A stretch of DNA of 64,000 nt, taken from assembly GCA_963383645.1 (NCBI GenBank), contig OY726560.1, forward strand, positions 24,778,300-24,842,299. The letters run 5' to 3'. Position 1 is the stretch's first letter. Each line of letters starts with the position of its first letter. Below, piece by piece: positions 1 to 11,450 of this stretch. This DNA comes from Muscardinus avellanarius. Its lineage: Eukaryota > Chordata > Mammalia > Rodentia > Gliridae. The translations under genes were made by a program, and so were the position numbers. The notes under the pieces are model-generated. The model saw nothing but the letters and a program-made list of their open reading frames with translations, had not been told where the DNA came from and searched no databases.

Positions 1-1836
1 TAGTTTTTGCTTGGATCATAATTACGCTTCATATGGTAGTGGAATACTGTAAGGATGGTTGGTATAATTCAATTAATTATTGTTTGATATAAATATATGC
101 ATTTAAAATATATATATTTCATGTTTTGAGACTGTATTACTGCTATCAGTTTCCCTTCAGCTGGTATTAAATGGTTTTGATGAACATCTTCAAAAGTTCA
201 TGGAAAGAATTTTAACTACTTCACCCATAATGAATGTATTATACTAATCACAGAATTTAATTTGCTTGATAATTTGCCTTACTTGCCTTTGAACTTGAAA
301 TCTTTAAACTTCAGTTAGCCTAATGTAGATGAATTTAATTTTTGGTCATCAGAATCAACAGAATTTCTTTTAAGTGATTTTCTTTATGATAGAAATAGTC
401 TTTCTAGGTATTTAATGCTATCTTTGTTATGCATTTAAATGAGTGTTTCAGCTTGGAAAAATTCATTTTGACTAGTAAAGGGAAGACTGGGTAGATTTAA
501 ATTAAATTGAAGATATTGTCATTAACAATTTAGTTCCATTTTTAAAGTTTATATGTAAAATACCTTGTACATGTATTCATGTTCCCATCAATTTTCACTG
601 TTTTGGTATTTGAATACTCTGTTAAAGCTGTTGTAATTTTGTCCTGAAGTCTTCATATCCCAGTATAATTTAAGCTGGGTTGAAGGCACTTATGGATGTA
701 GTTGCAGGGTTTCGATTGGCCCTTGGTAGTGAAAGGAATATATGGAACTGACACTTAACAGCCACTTTATTTCCCTGATATGACAAAGACAAAAGTTACT
801 AAAAGCAGGGAAAAATCTTAAGTATTCAAAGATTGCTAACATGAGCTTACTTTCTTGTTTTTGGAAAACAGCATTGTATTTGAGTTGCAGAAAGATATGA
901 GTCATTGATTCAGTAATGAACAACTCATAGCCTTGGGAACCAGCATGCAGTACAAGCACAGAGTGATAGCATTTATCAGCTGGAGCAGAGCTTCCCTTAA
1001 CTTGGGGAATGGGCTGAAATAAAAGTAGGTGGGGTAGGATCAGAAGACCAAGCACCTGAAAATGACATTTAGACTTAAAATAGTTGAGAGTCATTCTAGA
1101 TCCTCCAGCAGAGATGTGCTAATATAAAATCAATGTTTTGTGGCTTGAGGGAGGGATAGCAAAAGGATGATGAGGGCTTGAATGAAATATAGGTATTAGT
1201 AATAAGAATAAGAAGATGAATAGGAGAGGACAAAAGATTGAGTTGTATGATACCCTCATGTTTTAATGGCTTATCAAATAACATTATTATCTGATGTATT
1301 CTAGAAAAACAATTTCTTTTGTTATTTCTTCCTCTTGAATACTTTGTGCAAAGCAACTTTTTGGTGATATGGTATGTTAGTATTACAGAGCAAATGAATA
1401 TTGTTGTTGTAAGCTATTGATAACCAGCAGGGCAGTTCTTATAACAATACCAGCTTTACTAGAATGGGAATAGGAAGTATTTAAGGCTTTTAAAAAATAA
1501 CATGAGGTGGTAACTATCTTCTGTATTTCTATCTTTTTAATAAACCCTTTATATCTTCAAAAAAATAAATTCAGAAGTCATAGTTGTGTGGGTTACTTTA
1601 AAAGTACATACATTGTGTGGGATAATTAATGTAATACAGATTAGAACTGGTAATTTGGAGGCTCTTTTCTACAGAGAGGATTAACTTTTATTTTTAAGCT
1701 CCAAAGAGCAGAACTAAGATATACTAAAAATAGAAATAAGAGTAAAAAAGATTAATGCCACTCTTCAAGCAGAATATCCCATTTATGGGATAGGACTCCT
1801 TAGAAAGCTATGCCCAATCTCCAGGATAGTTTTTGT

Positions 1837-1945
1837 TGGAACTGGGGATGGAACCCAGGGACATTCTACCTCTGAACTATACCCCCAGCCCTATTTTTTA
1901 TTCCTTATTTTGAAACAGGGTCTCACTGAGTAGTAAAGGGCTTGA
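1837..1945 (-). repeat. B1-dID-type SINE, ID half only
   Basis: Reads ggaactggggatggaaccc through the gaaacagggtctcactgag junction and stops. The B1-like 5' half is missing, so it is a 5'-truncated copy. Confidence 0.85.
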
Positions 1946-2269
1946 GTTCCTTCATTAATTAATAGTCACCTGGTGCTAACCTCAGGAACCTTATATACAG
2001 AAGGATGGCATGATGAATAAGTGGAGGAGACTTTAGACTGTTTAACCAAAAAAAAAAATCATTAGAGGTTGTGCTGTTTACTGTGTAAGAGGCAAACAGG
2101 TACTTTAAACGGGGTGTTGAGAGAGTCCCTGGAGGTAGAGTTAGCTTAAGCCTGAAGGATGAGAATGAGCAAGCTGTGTGAAGAGTCAAGAGAGGAGGAG
2201 GACCAAGTGCCGAGGATGGAGGTGGAAATGAGCTTGATGTGATTCAGGAATGTACAGAAGACTAATGAA

Positions 2270-2445
2270 GCCAGGCGTGGTGGCGCCTGCTTCCAAGAGA
2301 GGATCCAACATGTTCGAAGCCGGACTCAGCTACATAGTGAGGCTCGCTGCAACTTATGAGACTCTGTTTCCAAATAAAATATAAAATAGGTCTGAGAGTG
2401 TAGCCTGGAGGTAGCACCATAGTACCCCCCCCACACACACACACG
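2270..2445 (+). repeat. B1-dID-type SINE with internal deletion
   Basis: Starts gccaggcgtggtggcgcc. The usual 'aatcccagc' part is lost. Carries the gtttccaaataaa / aggtctgagagtgtagcc variant and ends in a C run and CA tail. Confidence 0.85.
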
Positions 2446-2772
2446 AGACTAATGTATTTAAATCCTGCTAAATGAGAAACGGGGCCATGTCATTCAGCCT
2501 CAGAGGAATTTGGGTTTTATTCAGTTAGCTGCATGAGGCTACCAAAGGGTTTTAAGCCACCTTTAGTAATCTAGTTGAATTGATAGCCATAGCCAGCATT
2601 TCCTTTATAATTCTGTGACTTAACCAAGGATTTTTCTTCTAGGTATTGCACTTTACATGTCAAATATTTATGGAAACACCCAGCTTGGTTATTAGGCTTA
2701 TTGGTGGTTACACCCAGAAAGTATATCCATGGCTACTATATATAACCTTCACAAACAACACAAGTGTGCTTT

Positions 2773-2829
2773 CCCCTGTCTCAGGTTCTCAAATGCTGGG
2801 ATTACAGGGTGCGCCACCACGCCCCGCTT
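2773..2829 (-). repeat. SINE fragment (5' B1-like end)
   Basis: Only the first ~57 bases of the element remain (gctgggattacagggtgcgccaccacg region). Confidence 0.75.
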
Positions 2830-2995
2830 GTCTTATTCTTCACTTTATTTCTGATGATTAGTTTATATTATGGATCATTCATCCATTGAAACTCTACTAC
2901 ACCAAGTACTCTAGGTAGAAACTAGTAAGATTAAGTTTCAGGGCTCTGTGAAACTTAGTTCTTGCTATTTTACTCTATTTATGGAGCTTTTTTTT

Positions 2996-3208
2996 ATTTT
3001 ATTTTTTTGTTGGTCTGGGGATGGAACCCAGGGACATTCTACTTTCAAGCTACACCTCCAGCCATATTTTCATTCTTTATTTTGAAACAGGGTCTCACTA
3101 AGTTGTGGAGGCCCTCATTAAGTAGCTGAGGCTGTCTGCAAACCACAGTCCTCTGGTCTCAGCCTCCTGAATGCTGGGATCATAAACATGCACCACCAGG
3201 CCCGGCTT
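2996..3208 (-). repeat. B1-dID-type SINE, near full length
   Basis: Runs from an A-tail complement (tttttttatttt) through ggtctggggatggaaccc to ccaggcccggctt. Confidence 0.9.
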
Positions 3209-3283
3209 GTGGAGGTAAGATTTAAATAGAGAAAATTAAATTATTATGCCAAGCTTATCACAAGGCAGTACAAATAGATTGGT

Positions 3284-3367
3284 CTCCCCCCCCTCTCTCT
3301 CTCTCCCTCCCTCCCTCCCTCCCCCTTCTCCTTCCTTCCTTCCTTCTTTCCTTCCTTCCTTCCTTCC
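3284..3367. repeat. Pyrimidine microsatellite (TC, TCCC, CTTC)
   Basis: Composite run directly abutting the 3' end of the antisense SINE that follows, so it grew from that SINE's tail. Confidence 0.9.
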
Positions 3368-3566
3368 TGATACTGGAGATGGGACCCAGGGGCATTCTAT
3401 CTACAAGCTACATCCCCAGCACTATTTTTTTATTCTTTATTTTGAAACAGGGTCTCACTGGGTTGCAGAGAGCCTCACTAAGTAGTGAGGCTGTCCGTGA
3501 ACCATGATCCTCCTGTCTCAGCCCCCCAAATGCTGGGATTATAAACATGCACCACCACACCAGCCA
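3368..3566 (-). repeat. B1-dID-type SINE, near full length
   Basis: tactggagatgggacccag through accaccacaccagcc. Separated from the preceding SINE by about 160 bp in the same orientation. Confidence 0.9.
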
Positions 3567-3579
3567 GATTGCTATTTCT

Positions 3580-3910
3580 TCTCTGAAACAGTTGGGACCA
3601 GAAGTGTTTCAGAATTTTGTATTTGGGGATATTTGCATACATATAGGTTGAATATTCATTTTCACTCTATAAATCCAAGATCTGAAATGTTTCAAAACCT
3701 GAAACTTTCTTGAGCATGACATGACACTCCAAATGTTTTGAAATTTGGGGCTGGGCATGTAGTTTTTGGGGTAGAATGCTTGCCTAGCATGGATGAGGTC
3801 CCAGGCTTGATCCCTAGCATTCAGCACACACACAAGTTCCAGATTTCAGAGCACTTTTAGCCATTGGAGCTTCAGAATAGGGATGCCCATGGTACGTGGT
3901 TATAGCCCAA
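3580..3910. mobile_element. Tigger/pogo-like DNA transposon fragment split by an ID element
   Basis: The flanks of the ID insertion (gggaccagaagtgtttcag, atttggggatatttgcatac, ctgaaatgtttcaaaacctg, then ttagccattggagcttcag) resemble a mammalian non-autonomous Tigger-type element whose ends carry repeated 'gaaatctgaaat' motifs. The family name is from memory. Confidence 0.6.
3747..3833 (+). repeat. ID-type SINE
   Basis: ggggctgggcatgtag, then gtagaatgcttgcctagcat and a CA-rich tail. A stand-alone tRNA-Ala-derived unit without the B1 half, inserted in the older DNA transposon. Confidence 0.8.
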
Positions 3911-4364
3911 TAATTGGTACATGAAATGATTTCAGGGGAGAGTTTTGCTTTAGTACAGGTTGATCTAATCTGTATGGGATTTTGAGCTGGGTCCTGAATA
4001 CAGGTAGTTCCTGTTTTCTCTCTGACCTTATTGGACATTATCCTATTCCTCTTTCTCTTCTGCCAGTTATAGTAAACTACTTGTTTATGCAAAAGCCAAA
4101 GGCTATCTTGTTTTGATAGTGATTATCCTGTTCTCTCTCATGTCCCCACCCCAGCTAAATATCTCTTTCTTGAACTTAAAGATCAGTTTAGATTTTATCC
4201 TCAGATCCCACACACATATTCCTGAGGCAGGGCCTGGATACAACCTCTCATACATCATATGTTTAACCCACAGTGGTACTTACCAGGGTGTATATGTGTT
4301 CTTTCTCAGGTACACATGTACAATGCTTTTATCCTCAAATAATTTAGATTTATAGAAGTTAGGA

Positions 4365-4847
4365 AGATAGTAGAGTTCTTGTATAGGCTTCCCTCAGATT
4401 CCCATGGTATATTTGTCAACTAAGAAATTAGAATTGATTTAATACCATTAAGTAAATGACAGATTCCTTATCAATCCAGATTTCTGTTTTCCTATTCCAT
4501 CTTTCTACATTCAAGGATCCAGTGTAGGATACCATGTTACACTGAGACATCATATCTCTCTAGTCTCCTTCAGTCTGTGTCTTTTCCTACTTTTCCTAAA
4601 TTTGACACATTTTGGGAGGTACTTGTCAGTTATTTTGTACATTGTCTACTGTCTGATGTTTTCTTACAACTACAGTGAGGTTATGGATTTCGGGGAATAG
4701 TACAGTTGAAGTGCCTTTTCCCTTGGGGTATATCATCTGACTGTGTCTTACTGATGATGTCAACTTTGGTCTACTCGGTATAGGCAGTGACTTCCCGGTT
4801 TCTTCCCTGAAGTTTTCCTGTTTTTCTTTTCCTACATTCTTTTCCTT
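4365..4847 (-). mobile_element. L1M-type LINE fragment (antisense)
   Basis: Matches, in reverse orientation, the ancient L1M segment recognised by 'ggatccagtgtaggatacca', 'tctctagtctccttcag', 'cagttattttgtacattgtc' and 'gtctgatgttttcttacaac'. Non-coding remnant, interrupted downstream by a SINE. Confidence 0.75.
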
Positions 4848-4862
4848 AAAAGTGAGTCACTA

Positions 4863-5078
4863 GCCAGACACGGTGGTGCACAATTGTAATCCCAGCACTT
4901 GGGAGACTTAGACAGGAGGATCGCACAGGTTCGAGGCCAGCCTCAGCTACCTAGTGAGGCTCTCAGCAACTTAGTGAGACTATTTCCGAATAAGGAATAA
5001 AATAGGTCTGGGAGTGTACCCCGGAGGTAGAAAGCCCCTGGGTTCCGAACATCTCTAGTACCACACACACACAAAAGA
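4863..5078 (+). repeat. Full-length B1-dID-type SINE with 15-bp target-site duplication
   Basis: Flanked by aaaagtgagtcacta at 4848-4862 and 5079-5093. Belongs to the variant with 'aggtctgggagtgtaccc'. Tail is CA-rich then A-rich. Confidence 0.95.
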
Positions 5079-5155
5079 AAAAGTGAGTCACTAAATCAAG
5101 CTGCACTCATGGAGGGAATTTAAATTACATCTCTTGTGGCGGGGGGGTATCAAAG

Positions 5156-5158
<3 letters not shown>

Positions 5159-5212
<54 letters not shown>
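5159..5212. repeat. (GT)n microsatellite
   Basis: Twenty-three uninterrupted GT units to 5204, then ggtgtgtg. Confidence 0.97.
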
Positions 5213-5627
5213 AGATTAAGATCGTTGGCTGAATGTTTGGCTCATGACACTATATTTAGAAGAGTGGACTTACTTGGGAAAGCATATAATTTGTAAGTAA
5301 ATTAGCAGTGATAGAAAAATTCCCTCCCAATTCTCAAAAAAGGTGTTTAAAAGTACCAATGTTATGTTTAGCCTAGCTATTGCATTATAAATGGACTCTC
5401 TGAACCCCAGCCACACTAAATTTAACTTTCATAGTAGATGCCAGGTTTTCTTATGGATGCCTTCTCGTTTAAAAACCGTATAAACCTTTTTTTCTTCTTT
5501 CCTCATCTCTTTTTTAAAGAGATTGTTGGTTGACCCACTAGAAACAATAACAGTGAGCCATCCTTAACATTTGACTTATGGATTTTGTTTTGTTTTGTTT
5601 ACTAAGTAGTAGTAGTTTAAAAGTAAA

Positions 5628-5758
5628 GAGGATTCAAGGTCAGCCTCAGCAAGAGACCCTTAAAAAAAAAACCAGAACAACAACAACAAAACACAACATA
5701 GGGGCGTGGCTCTGGTAGGATGTGCCTGGGCTCAGTTCCCAGTAACAAACAAACAAGC
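5628..5758 (+). repeat. Degenerate SINE
   Basis: gattcaaggtcagcctcagc, an A-rich middle with caa repeats, then a corrupted ID half (aggggcgtggctctgg ... ttcccagtaacaaacaaac). Confidence 0.55.
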
Positions 5759-6147
5759 AAACTCTACCCTTAGAATAATCAGGGTATCTATGTGTTCTTT
5801 TAATTATTAGTTTTAGAGACTAAAGGAAAAAAATTGTTGGCACTTAGAAGAGTCAAATGCCTAGTGTTTTACTCATGACAAGCTACTAAATTGAACCATG
5901 TGATGAATATTAAATCAGTAATTTAAAAACACTTATTGGTGCTTTATAATCTTACATTATATGGTAAAGCAGGTTGTGGTAGGGAGATACTTTTAAATTG
6001 AGGCTATGGCATAAAAAGGCACTGAGAGATAGTAGATATATTAAAAGTCTTTGATCATGTTAGATGTTTGTCTTTTATACAGTTGACAGTGAGCATTTAT
6101 GAGACCTTTTTGAGATCGTGACAGTGTTGATATTATCCTTTTTGTGT

Positions 6148-6196
6148 ATGGTGCAGGGGATGGAACCCAGGCGTGTTCCTCTGAGAATCCTATTTT
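6148..6196 (-). repeat. SINE fragment (ID half)
   Basis: gtgcaggggatggaacccag to gagaatcctattttg, cut off by the T-rich end of the next element. Confidence 0.7.
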
Positions 6197-6198
6197 GT

Positions 6199-6345
6199 TT
6201 TTTTTTTCTTTTTTTTTTTTTTTATTGGTGCACTGTATTCATACATCATGGTAGGATACATACTTTTGTAGACATACATGCACACTTTACCCAGTCAGCC
6301 CCCACCCGATCCCCACCCCATTCTCTCCCCATCCCTCCCTCCCAT
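6199..6345 (-). mobile_element. L1 3' end, antisense, with poly(A) tail
   Basis: A long T run, then attggtgcactgtattcata, a T-poor segment and a C-rich stretch (cccacccgatccccacccc). This resembles the lineage-specific L1 3' UTR seen in squirrel genomes, read backwards. Inserted in the preceding SINE. Confidence 0.5.
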
Positions 6346-6539
6346 GCTTGGCTTAGTGGTTGACATCTAGTATTATAGCAATTTATCCAAAATTAAGAAT
6401 GACAATCTCTCATAACAGTTTCATTTGTCTGATACCAAGCTTTTGATGACTTAAAGATAACATTTCAGTATTTCTTTTTACTTTCTTTCTTACCAGGGAA
6501 TTTTTTTTTCTATTTTTTTAGGTGAAACTATCATATATT

Positions 6540-7235
6540 TATATATTTATTTTTCAGAAAAAAATCCATCCTAATATGGAATATGGACTCTAGATACCCA
6601 AAACGATCTTGAAAAAGAACAAAGCTAGAAGATATATATTTTCTGATTTCAAACCATATAAAGCTACAATAATTGAAAGAGTGTAGTACTATTCTAAAGG
6701 CAGATATATAAACCATTGGAGTTAAATAAAAGCCTAGAGCTAAATTCTTCCCTATATTGTCAAGTTATTTTTGACAAGGTTTCCACGAACATTTGGTGGT
6801 GGAAATGATAATCTTTTAACTAAATATTGTTAAAAAAAATAATTACATGGAAAAGAATAAAATTGGACCCTTACCTAATCCCATATACAAATATTAACTC
6901 AAAATAGATAATAGACCTAAATATAAATCTTAAGACTATAAACTTTTAGGAGAAAATCTGGGTCATAAAACCTCACAACATTGAAATTGGCAGTGATTTC
7001 TTGGTTATGATTTCAATGGCACAGGCAACAGAGGAGTATACAGACTCCCTAAAAAATAAAAAAATAAAAATTGTATATCCAAAGACAATGTAAACAGAGT
7101 TAACAGTTACTAATAGAATGGGATAAAATATTTCCAATTGCTATATCTGAAGGTATATTAATATTCCAACTAGAAATCCTAAAAATTAACAACAATAAAG
7201 GCAAACAATACCATTTAGAGATAGGTAAAAGACTA
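6540..7235 (+). mobile_element. L1 ORF2 3' remnant (sense)
   Basis: Nucleotide similarity to the C-terminal part of mammalian L1 ORF2 is visible in blocks: atcttgaaaaagaacaaagc, 'ttctgatttcaaac', 'aaagctacaataatt', 'ttggacccttacctaatccc', 'gtaaacagagtt..', and 'aacaacaataaaggcaaaca'. Many substitutions, indels and stop codons: not functional. Confidence 0.8.
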
Positions 7236-7254
7236 ACATAAAGAATGAATCTCC

Positions 7255-7591
7255 ACAGATAACCAATCTTAATTGTCTGTTGGATGGAAACTCCTGTTTC
7301 TCTGGTTCTGGTGAATGTTACCTATTTCTTCTTTGTAGTTAATCTCTGAGTATTTTCTCTAGTGCTGGTTTTGAAGACATAAATTCCTTCAGTTTCTGTT
7401 TGTCATGGAAGCTTCTTATTTTTCCATCTAATTTGATAGAAAGTTTTGCTGGGTAGGAAATTTTTGGGTGGAAGTTGTTTTCTTTCAGAGTTTGGAATAT
7501 GTTACTCCAAGCCCTTCTGGCTCTCATGACTTGGTTTGGGAAGTCTGGAGTGATTCTAATTGGTTTGCCTCTGAATGTCACTTGGCCCATC
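7255..7591 (-). mobile_element. Probable L1 5'-region fragment (antisense)
   Basis: 'gttttgctgggtaggaaatt', 'cagagtttggaatatgttac' and 'agcccttctggctctcatga' recall an L1M 5'/ORF1-proximal segment in reverse. The minus-strand frame across it shows no known domain. Confidence 0.5.
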
Positions 7592-7631
7592 CAAGCGTGG
7601 AGATTACAAGTGTGCGCCACCACGCCTGGTG
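7592..7631 (-). repeat. SINE fragment (5' end)
   Basis: agcgtggagattacaagtgt to accacgcctggtg only. Confidence 0.7.
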
Positions 7632-7710
7632 AAATTTAGAAGGTTTTAAAACAAGATAATATTTAATAGGAACAAATAAAGGATTAGGCCATGTAGAAAA
7701 AACAAGCTCG

Positions 7711-7885
7711 CACCAGGCAAGGTGTGGGGCAAGCCTGTATCCAGCTACTCTGGAGGCTGAGGCAGGAGGATCAGCAATCAAGGCCATCCCTGATCAGTTA
7801 TCAAAATCCTATCTGGAAATAAAAAGGGCTGGGGGTGTAACCCAGCAGTAGACTGATGCTGAGTTTGGTCAGCAGCACAGGGAGG
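7711..7885 (+). repeat. Divergent B1-dID-type SINE
   Basis: tccagctactctggaggctg in the left half, then aaaagggctgggggtgtaac and a corrupted ID 3' end. Confidence 0.75.
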
Positions 7886-8615
7886 AAGGATTATTAGCTA
7901 ATTCATTGTGAAGAGAATAGGCTCAGCTAGAAATTTCCTGGTGATGGGAGTAAAGTAAGTTTGTAATTTTATTCCACCCCTTATTGTGCCTTTGGGGAAT
8001 AGAGACAGTGGCTTGAGTCTAGACCACATATGGTCATTCTTACAATCCCAGTTTAATTCATATATTGACAGGTGGACGGCGTAATTCCCTCTTTCTTAGG
8101 AAATTATAGATTGATATACCCCAGAGAATTGTGGAGCCGACCATTCCAGGAGTGGAAACAATAGCTATCTTTCACAGGGTGGGTTTTTATATTTAGTTTG
8201 GCAATTTTCTCCTTGTGTGTTAGGTATTTGGGGTGATTACTGCTATATCACACCACTGCTTAGTGTGTCTACTCTGAGTCCTCCATGTTGGAAAACTTCC
8301 CACAGGTTTAGTGCTGTGTGCGTGCTCCAGAGTTCGTATGCCAGTTGCACCTGATTCCTTTTAGTTTTAGGAAGGTGGTATCGAGCTATGAAGTAAATGG
8401 CTTATGGACTGTGTTCTCTGACACCTGAGGTGGAGTGATTGAACTTTTATCACTTCCAGTTAAGCATGTCCTAATTCCCCCACCTTTGCTTATATGTGCC
8501 TATCTCCCTAACATTGATCCCTCCTCCTCCCTTTCCCTTCCCTTCTCTCCCTCCTTCCCTCCTTTTGGACACTGGGGATCAAACACTGGAACATTCTACC
8601 TCTGAGCTACACCCC

Positions 8616-8618
8616 TAT

Positions 8619-8673
<55 letters not shown>

Positions 8674-8677
8674 TTTG
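8616..8677. repeat. (ATTT)n microsatellite
   Basis: Fifteen units, the expanded A-rich tail of the inserted antisense SINE. Confidence 0.97.
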
Positions 8678-8850
8678 TGGTACTGGGGTTCCTGGAAACC
8701 CTTCCACCTCCGGGCTACACTCCCAGACCTATTATATATATTTGGAAACAGGGTCTCTTAAGCCAGCTTAGCTGGCTTCAAACCTGCGTGATCCTCCTGT
8801 CTCCGCCTCCCAAGCGCGGAGATTACAAGCGTGTGCCACCACGCCCGGAC
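8678..8850 (-). repeat. Younger SINE nested inside another SINE
   Basis: tggtactggggttcctggaa to accacgcccgg. Carries the 'gctacactcccagacct' and 'ggtctcttaagccagc' variant. Confidence 0.9.
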
Positions 8851-9153
8851 TTCTTTCTATTTTTTATTTTGAAGAAGAGTCTCAATAAATTGCTGAGGCT
8901 GGCCTGAAACCAGCAATCCTCCTGTGTTACAGCCTCCCAAGTAAAGTGAATACATAGGAGTGCATCACCACATCTTACTCTGTTTGACATCTTGTTAGTT
9001 ACAAGACATACTTTTTCCCAACTTTGAGTTTGAAGTGTTAATGAATTAGCCGGCAGACTGCCCTACTGAGCATTCAGCATCCATTTATCAGTGTAACTCT
9101 GTGATTCTCAATTCATTATAATGTGAGTAGTGCCATCTGAAAGGTGATCAAAA

Positions 9154-9352
9154 CAGCTGGGGCATGCTTGTAGTCCCAGCATTTGGGAGGCTGAGACAGG
9201 AGGATCAAGGTTCACAGCCAGCCTCGGCTTCTTAGTGAGGCCCTTTGCAACTCAGTGGGGACCCTGTTTCAAAATATATAAAAAATAGGGCTGAGGGTGT
9301 CGCTTGGAGGTAGAATGCCCCTGGGTTCCATCCCCAGTACCACACAAAAATA
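9154..9352 (+). repeat. B1-dID-type SINE
   Basis: agctggggcatgcttgtagt through tccatccccagtaccacac. The A-rich linker contains atataaaaaatag. Confidence 0.9.
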
Positions 9353-10801
9353 AAAGGGGCTCTGAGAAATAGTACTACTCATTCTTGAGGGAGGCTGTTC
9401 TATTAAGTTATTACTTGTAGACATAAATAATTACTAAAATTTTGTAATTTTCAAATAACGCCTAGTTTTAAAGTGAAAAGTATAATTTCCCACAAACTAG
9501 ACATATGTTACTATTTTTTATTTTACTTTGGCTGATTTGATTACATGATACAATCACATTTAAAACTTTGTCTTCCTTATATATTCCTGCATCATTGTCA
9601 TAGATGGCTAAAAGCTCACCTGGTGTTCATGAGGCATAAATGTTCTGCTTAATTGTATGCTTTTCTGGACATTAACTTTGAGTATTGAAAATTTTGAACT
9701 TTTAAGAAACCTTCCCATGAAAGTTTTTTATGGCATATAAATCACTTCTATTTTATTCCTAAGTAGAAAGAGGCAAGCAAGCACAAAGTATGGCATTGGT
9801 ATAAAGATAAAACTAAGCTTCATGTCAGAAAGAATTGGGAATTAAGAAGATAACTTCTCAGTGGACTATAAAAATTGATTGAAGGCCCAGTGTTTCCTTG
9901 GTGTGTTCAATCTGATATTAAAATACTGTTGGCTATAAGTTTAAACAGTCCTAGTTGAGAAAAAAAAATCAACCTATTGGAGAACAAAGAAAAGTATTTA
10001 TTTGGGCTATTTTTAGGATTGCAGTTTGTGGAAACAGATTCATTATTGAAAATCTGCTCTGAGGTTTTGTAAAATGTTATCTATATTTGAACTTATATAG
10101 TGTGTGGTCATTACACTATTTACTTCTCAGAAATTGTAATTGGTGCTAACAAGAGTCTGACTATTTTGTAAGAAAGAGATATGCTAGAGGAAGAAGTGGG
10201 TTTTTTTAAATGGTTGCTGCTTGACCTAGTTGAAAGGTCAGCGTGCCTTCTGGCGCCTATGTGCAGGCACCCAGGTGACAGACAGTTCAGTTGAGGATGT
10301 GTCTGAAACTTGGTTTTATAATTGCCTTCTCACGTCATATTAAGTACCCAAACCACTGCTACTCTAGTTTGACTTCTTGCTTGACATTACTATTTTAGTA
10401 TTTTAGTTTGGAGAATAGATTCATTAAACATAGCTATTATTGAACACACTACTTAAAAATAACACCACAATATAAAGTGAGAATATAATGCAGGGGACAG
10501 GAATGGGGTTTCTTTTTTGAAGGACAGGTTATACATTTCCTGAGTGTTCCTTAATTGTGCCATGCAGTCCTGTTTTAATTAGGTCTTAGTCATTTATCTT
10601 ACCAAAGCACTCTCTTAGTGTTTTAGCTAAATTCTTATTAGGTTAGATCTTAAATAATTATTTGTAGTCAAATTTAATACATTAGGTAGTTATTATATCA
10701 GTTTTTTCTTCTTTTTTTGCTTTGAGAGGGATCTTGGGTCTCTATAAATGACTTTTTTCATTCAATTTTAGTTTATGTCATAGTATTGAAAATGTGGTGA
10801 A

Positions 10802-11024
10802 CTTTTTTTTTTTTTTTTTTTTTTTTGAGGTACTGGGGATGGAGCCCAGGGACATTCTGCCTCCAAGCTACACCCCAGCCCTACTTTTTATGATTATTTT
10901 GAAACAGGGTCTCACTGAGTTGCGAAGGGCCTCACTAAGTAGCTGAGACTGTCCTTGAACTGCCATACTCCTGTTTCTACCTCTCAGATGCTAGGATTAC
11001 AAGCATGTGCCACCAGGCCCAGCT
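10802..11024 (-). repeat. Full-length SINE with 9-bp target-site duplication
   Basis: tgtggtgaa at 10793-10801 and 11025-11033 flanks it. Tail is a pure T run on this strand. Confidence 0.93.
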
Positions 11025-11084
11025 TGTGGTGAATTTTTATTGGATTTAGGGAACCTTTTACAGTGCTTGCCAAATTTTTTGCGC

Positions 11085-11450
11085 AGTAGTTCCTTATTTG
11101 GGAAGAATACATTTCAAGACCCCCCGTGGATGCCTGAAAACATAGATAGTACTGAACCCTGTATATATTGTTTTTTCTTAAATGTCCATTTCTATGATGG
11201 TCAATTTATGTATTATGTATGCTAAGAGATTAGCAACAAAAATAATAGGGTAACTGTAACAATATATTGCTCCTACATTCAGTCTGGTAACTGAGATGGC
11301 AAGTGGAAGGGTAGCATATACAGTGTGGATACACCAGAGAGGTCTTTCATGTCTCAGGTGGGAAGAACAGAACAGTATAAGATTTAATCATGCCACTCAT
11401 ACTGGCATGCAGTTTAATAGTCTTTATATTTAGAGTTTCTTGGAATGTCT
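11085..11450. mobile_element. Tigger-type DNA transposon remnant
   Basis: aagaccccccgtggatgcct, 'atagatagtactgaaccctg', 'taagagattagcaacaaaaa' and 'ttaatcatgccactcatact' track a mammalian Tigger MITE-like consensus. No transposase frame. Confidence 0.65.

Larger units (their letters stand above)
8567..8986 (-). repeat. SINE split by a nested SINE
   Basis: The ID half is at 8567-8615. The matching B1-like remainder resumes at 8851 (tctattttttattttgaaga) and ends near 8986. Between them sit an ATTT repeat and a younger SINE. Confidence 0.8.

Noticed and set aside
690..1094. 134-codon open frame on the minus strand
   Set aside because: Composition is like translated AT-rich intron. No domain, promoter or homologue that I recognise.
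6540..7235. Active L1 element
   Set aside because: Only a 3' ORF2 remnant with many stops and indels; no ORF1, no intact 5' UTR and no joined 3' end in the same orientation.
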